Source: Gammaproteobacteria bacterium (GTDB lineage Bacteria > Pseudomonadota > Gammaproteobacteria > Steroidobacterales > GCA-2729495). Taken from it: a stretch of 48,500 bases of DNA. The stretch spans positions 1-48,500 of the forward strand of contig JAJFJS010000009.1 in NCBI GenBank assembly GCA_021773815.1, in the 5' to 3' direction. Shown here one piece after another: positions 45,915-48,500 of this stretch. The notes below the pieces were generated by a model. It was not told the origin of the DNA. It saw only the letters and a list, made by a program, of their open reading frames with translations, and did not search any database. A program made the position numbers and the translations under genes. The stretch's first letter is position 1. Each line of letters starts with the position of its first letter.

Positions 45915-47072
45915 GTGAGTCGCACGGCGCAGTTATCCATTTCTCCCTCCATGACGTCGGTACGCGCCGGCGGCGACGCAGGCTTCGAAGCGTTTCGATC
46001 GGTCCTGTCAGACTATATCTGCGAGCGCACGAGTCTGCCTGCGGTCCGCAGGAAACTGCTCGAATGCGTGGCCACCAGTCATGATCGTGCGGTATCGATG
46101 CTGCATTACCTGCGCGCCGCGAATTCGTCGGGCCTGGTCAGCGATCCGGCGATGCGCGTCCTGGCCGGCGACATACGTGCCGCCATGGATGCCGCGGACG
46201 GGCTGCCCTCGGCCGGCGCGGTTAAAGGCAGCCGGCCGCTGCTGGCCGGGCGGTTCGAAATCTGCCGACGCATCGGCATCGGCGGCATCGGTGAGGTGTT
46301 TTTGGCGCGCGACCTCTGGTACAGCGGCGCGGGCGATCCGCGGGTCGCGATCAAGATGATCCAGCCGCGCTACGCCCGGTGCAGCGATGCGATTCGGTCG
46401 CTGCAACGAGAAGCCGTCAATGCCCAGTGCCTCGTACATCCCGGTATCCGGCGGGTCTTCGAGCTCGATCGGGACCCGATCGGTCGGCGGTTTTTCCTCG
46501 TCATGGCCTGGCTCAACGGCGAGACGCTGGCTACCCGGCTCGACCGGACGAAGGGACAGCCAATGGCGCTCGAATCTTTTCGCACCATGTTGCAACAGAT
46601 CGGTGCGGCGCTGGCGTTTGCCCACCGGCACGGCATCGTGCACGGCGACGTCAAGCCGGGCAACGTCTTCGTGACGACGGCCGGCGGCATCAAGCTACTG
46701 GATTTCGGCCATGCTGATGGCGCCCTGTCGGCGAATCACTCGCAGCCATTTGCGCTGACGCGCGGGTATTCCTCGCTCGAGGTTCATCGCGGCGCGCAGC
46801 CCGAGGTCCGCGACGACATTTATTCTCTGGCCGTCATGGCCTACCGGATGCTCGTCGGGCGCCGGCCGTTCGGCCGCAATACCGCCGTCGACGTCGATGC
46901 GCTGCAACTGCGGCCCGGGCGACCGGCCGCGTTACGACCCGGACAGTGGCAGGCATTGCAGGCGGGTCTGGCCCTGCATCGCGAACAGCGACCCGAAACC
47001 GTCGGGGCGTTCATCGAGGGCCTGTTGTCGGTGCCGGCCGAGCCGCCCGAAAGCCTGATCGTCGCCGCCTGA
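45915..47072 (+). CDS. Ser/Thr protein kinase-like protein, HGD type
   Basis: 385 residues from a GTG with AAGGA 9 nt upstream. The first 110 residues form an unrecognised helical domain. The Hanks-type kinase domain follows: glycine loop RIGIGGIGEVFLA (about 119-131), Lys K147 in VAIKMI, Glu E166, catalytic loop HGDVKPGN (243-250, D245) and DFG (263-265). The usual HRD Arg is Gly, so it is a non-RD kinase; Lys, Asp, Asn and DFG are kept, so it could be active. No membrane helix or sensor domain follows. No phosphatase is adjacent. Confidence 0.85.
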   Translation: MSRTAQLSISPSMTSVRAGGDAGFEAFRSVLSDYICERTSLPAVRRKLLECVATSHDRAVSMLHYLRAANSSGLVSDPAMRVLAGDIRAAMDAADGLPSAGAVKGSRPLLAGRFEICRRIGIGGIGEVFLARDLWYSGAGDPRVAIKMIQPRYARCSDAIRSLQREAVNAQCLVHPGIRRVFELDRDPIGRRFFLVMAWLNGETLATRLDRTKGQPMALESFRTMLQQIGAALAFAHRHGIVHGDVKPGNVFVTTAGGIKLLDFGHADGALSANHSQPFALTRGYSSLEVHRGAQPEVRDDIYSLAVMAYRMLVGRRPFGRNTAVDVDALQLRPGRPAALRPGQWQALQAGLALHREQRPETVGAFIEGLLSVPAEPPESLIVAA

Positions 47073-47104
47073 CGACCCCCGAACGCCGCGTGGCGGCCCG
47101 ACAG

Positions 47105-47133
47105 TTGACGTATGCGCAACGGTCCGCAATAGT
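47105..47133 (+). promoter_or_regulatory. ilvD promoter candidate
   Basis: TTGACG (47105-47110), 17-nt spacer, AATAGT (47128-47133). About 47 nt before the ilvD start. The -10 matches 4 of 6. Confidence 0.45.
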
Positions 47134-47179
47134 GCGACCCGCCGCCGGGCGGCAAATGCCATACGCAACGAGGGAAAGC

Positions 47180-48500
47180 ATGTCCACGAAGGGATCAGAC
47201 AATAACGGCAAGCGCCGCTACTCCAGCGTCGTCGTCGACGGCGTCGAGGCGGCGCCGAGCCGCGCGATGCTGCGCGCCGTCGGTTTTACCGATGAAGACT
47301 TCGGCAAGAGCCAGATTGGCATTGCCTCGACATGGAGCATGGTCACGCCCTGCAATATGCATATCGACCGGCTGGCCGACGAGGCGGCGGCCGGAGCGGA
47401 TGCAGCGGGTGGCAAGGCCGTCCAGTTCAACACCATCACGATTTCCGACGGTATCTCGATGGGTACGCCGGGCATGCGCTATTCGCTGGTCTCGCGCGAG
47501 GTTATCGCCGATTCGATCGAAACAGTCGTTGCCGGCGAAGGCTTTGATGGTTTCGTCGCCATCGGTGGTTGCGACAAGAATATGCCCGGTTGCGTCATGG
47601 CCATGGCGCGGCTCGACCGTCCGTCCGTATTCGTCTACGGCGGCACGATTCAGCCCGGCGCCGAGCGACGCGATATCGTTTCCGTATTCGAGGCGGTCGG
47701 CGGCGTCGCGGGTGGCAAGGTCACCGAGCAGGAACTGCTAGAGGTTGAACGCACTGCGATTCCGGGCCCGGGATCCTGTGGCGGCATGTATACGGCCAAT
47801 ACGATGGCGTCGGCGATCGAGGCGCTCGGCTTGAGCCTGCCCGACAGTTCGGCGCAGGATGCGATATCCGCACAAAAGCTCGACGATTGCCGACGCGCCG
47901 GTGCCGCCGTCCTCGACCTGCTCGAGCGCGACATCAAGCCGTCGGATATCCTGACCCGGGAGGCATTCGAGAACGCGATCACGGTCGTGATCGCGCTGGC
48001 CGGGTCGACGAACGCCGTGCTGCACCTGCTGGCAATGGCCTACGAGGCCGGCGTCGAACTCAGTCTCGATGATTTCACGCGGATCGGCGCGCGGGTGCCC
48101 GTGCTGGCGGATGTGCGGCCGAGCGGCCGTTACTCGATGTCGGAGTTGATCGCAATCGGCGGCATCCAGCCGCTGATGAAGCGCCTCCTGGTCAGGGGCT
48201 TGCTGCACGGAGACTGCCTGACCGTCACGGGCCGGACGCTGGCCGAAAATCTGGCCGACGTGGCGGATTATCCGGCCGATCAGGTCATCGTTCGTGACTT
48301 TGATAATCCTATTAAGAAAGACAGCCATCTTGTTATTTTATATGGAAATATTGCGCCAGAAGGTGCCGTCGCGAAAATCACCGGCAAGGAAGGCCTGCGC
48401 TTCACCGGCTCCGCGCGGGTGTTCGCTTCGGAGGAGACCGCGCTGCAGGCGATCCTTGATGGGGTCGTGGTGGCCGGTGACGTGCTCGTGCTGCGCTACG
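47180..48500 (+). CDS. ilvD: Dihydroxy-acid dehydratase, 3' end beyond window
   Basis: At least 440 residues, open to the right edge (full enzymes have about 560-620). IlvD makes the 2-keto acids of valine and isoleucine synthesis with an iron-sulfur cluster. Cluster cysteines lie in VTPCNMH (C58), [10 protein letters not shown] and [30 protein letters not shown] is also diagnostic. AGGGA precedes the ATG by 6 nt. A local AT-rich codon stretch runs at about 48298-48352. Confidence 0.95.
   Translation, partial: MSTKGSDNNGKRRYSSVVVDGVEAAPSRAMLRAVGFTDEDFGKSQIGIASTWSMVTPCNMHIDRLADEAAAGADAAGGKAVQFNTITISDGISMGTPGMRYSLVSREVIADSIETVVAGEGFDGFVAIGGCDKNMPGCVMAMARLDRPSVFVYGGTIQPGAERRDIVSVFEAVGGVAGGKVTEQELLEVERTAIPGPGSCGGMYTANTMASAIEALGLSLPDSSAQDAISAQKLDDCRRAGAAVLDLLERDIKPSDILTREAFENAITVVIALAGSTNAVLHLLAMAYEAGVELSLDDFTRIGARVPVLADVRPSGRYSMSELIAIGGIQPLMKRLLVRGLLHGDCLTVTGRTLAENLADVADYPADQVIVRDFDNPIKKDSHLVILYGNIAPEGAVAKITGKEGLRFTGSARVFASEETALQAILDGVVVAGDVLVLRY

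Overview
The window looks like the chromosome of a GC-rich gammaproteobacterium. The evidence is gene order: mtaD-ubiG-HAD phosphatase-yciK, then gyrA-serC-pheA-hisC-aroA-cmk-rpsA-ihfB-lapA-lapB, then aspC/uvrB and thrS-infC-rpmI-rplT-pheS-pheT-ihfA-merR-tRNA-Pro. These blocks match arrangements known from Pseudomonas and Xanthomonas relatives. IF3 has a Xanthomonas-like N-terminus. The species cannot be named from the sequence. Almost everything is ordinary core chromosome: no prophage, complete insertion sequence, CRISPR array or defence island was seen.

Layout. 1-2097 (minus): a lower-GC pair, a DUF6502-like gene followed by a secreted protein built from 8-residue GIAGTG repeats that runs off the left edge. 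2409-2977 (minus): yciI-bolA. 3128-7048 (plus): yciO, an M50 protease, scpA, scpB and rluB. 7046-7301: a 256-bp TA-flanked element with 34-bp terminal inverted repeats enclosing two further hairpins; it fills the gap between rluB and a MagIII-like DNA glycosylase gene. 8015-12874 (minus): mtaD-ubiG-HAD phosphatase-rmuC-yciK. 13188-26301 (plus): gyrA, serine and aromatic amino acid genes, cmk, rpsA, ihfB, lapA, lapB. 26420-28281 (plus): a secreted helix-hairpin-helix protein, galU, a small ribbon-helix-helix-like protein and a strong terminator with an extra stem-loop in front (possible small RNA). 28377-29710 (minus): tRNA-Asn and an aspartate-type aminotransferase. 29825-40141 (plus): uvrB, tRNA-Val, the thrS-to-ihfA translation operon, a MerR-type regulator and tRNA-Pro.

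40333-48500 is more variable: a small membrane protein, two tandem TRL-like lipoproteins, a 24-codon membrane micro-ORF, an AI-2E family transporter, a class III cyclase-like protein lacking a key Asn, a D-2-hydroxyacid dehydrogenase, an HGD-type Ser/Thr kinase-like protein, and the 5' part of ilvD running off the right edge.

Most notable points: the GIAGTG repeat protein with its DUF6502 partner; the nested inverted-repeat element that supplies the rluB stop codon; infC apparently starting at AUC; and the HAD phosphatase in the Pseudomonas mupP position, which suggests cell-wall recycling rather than glycolate metabolism.
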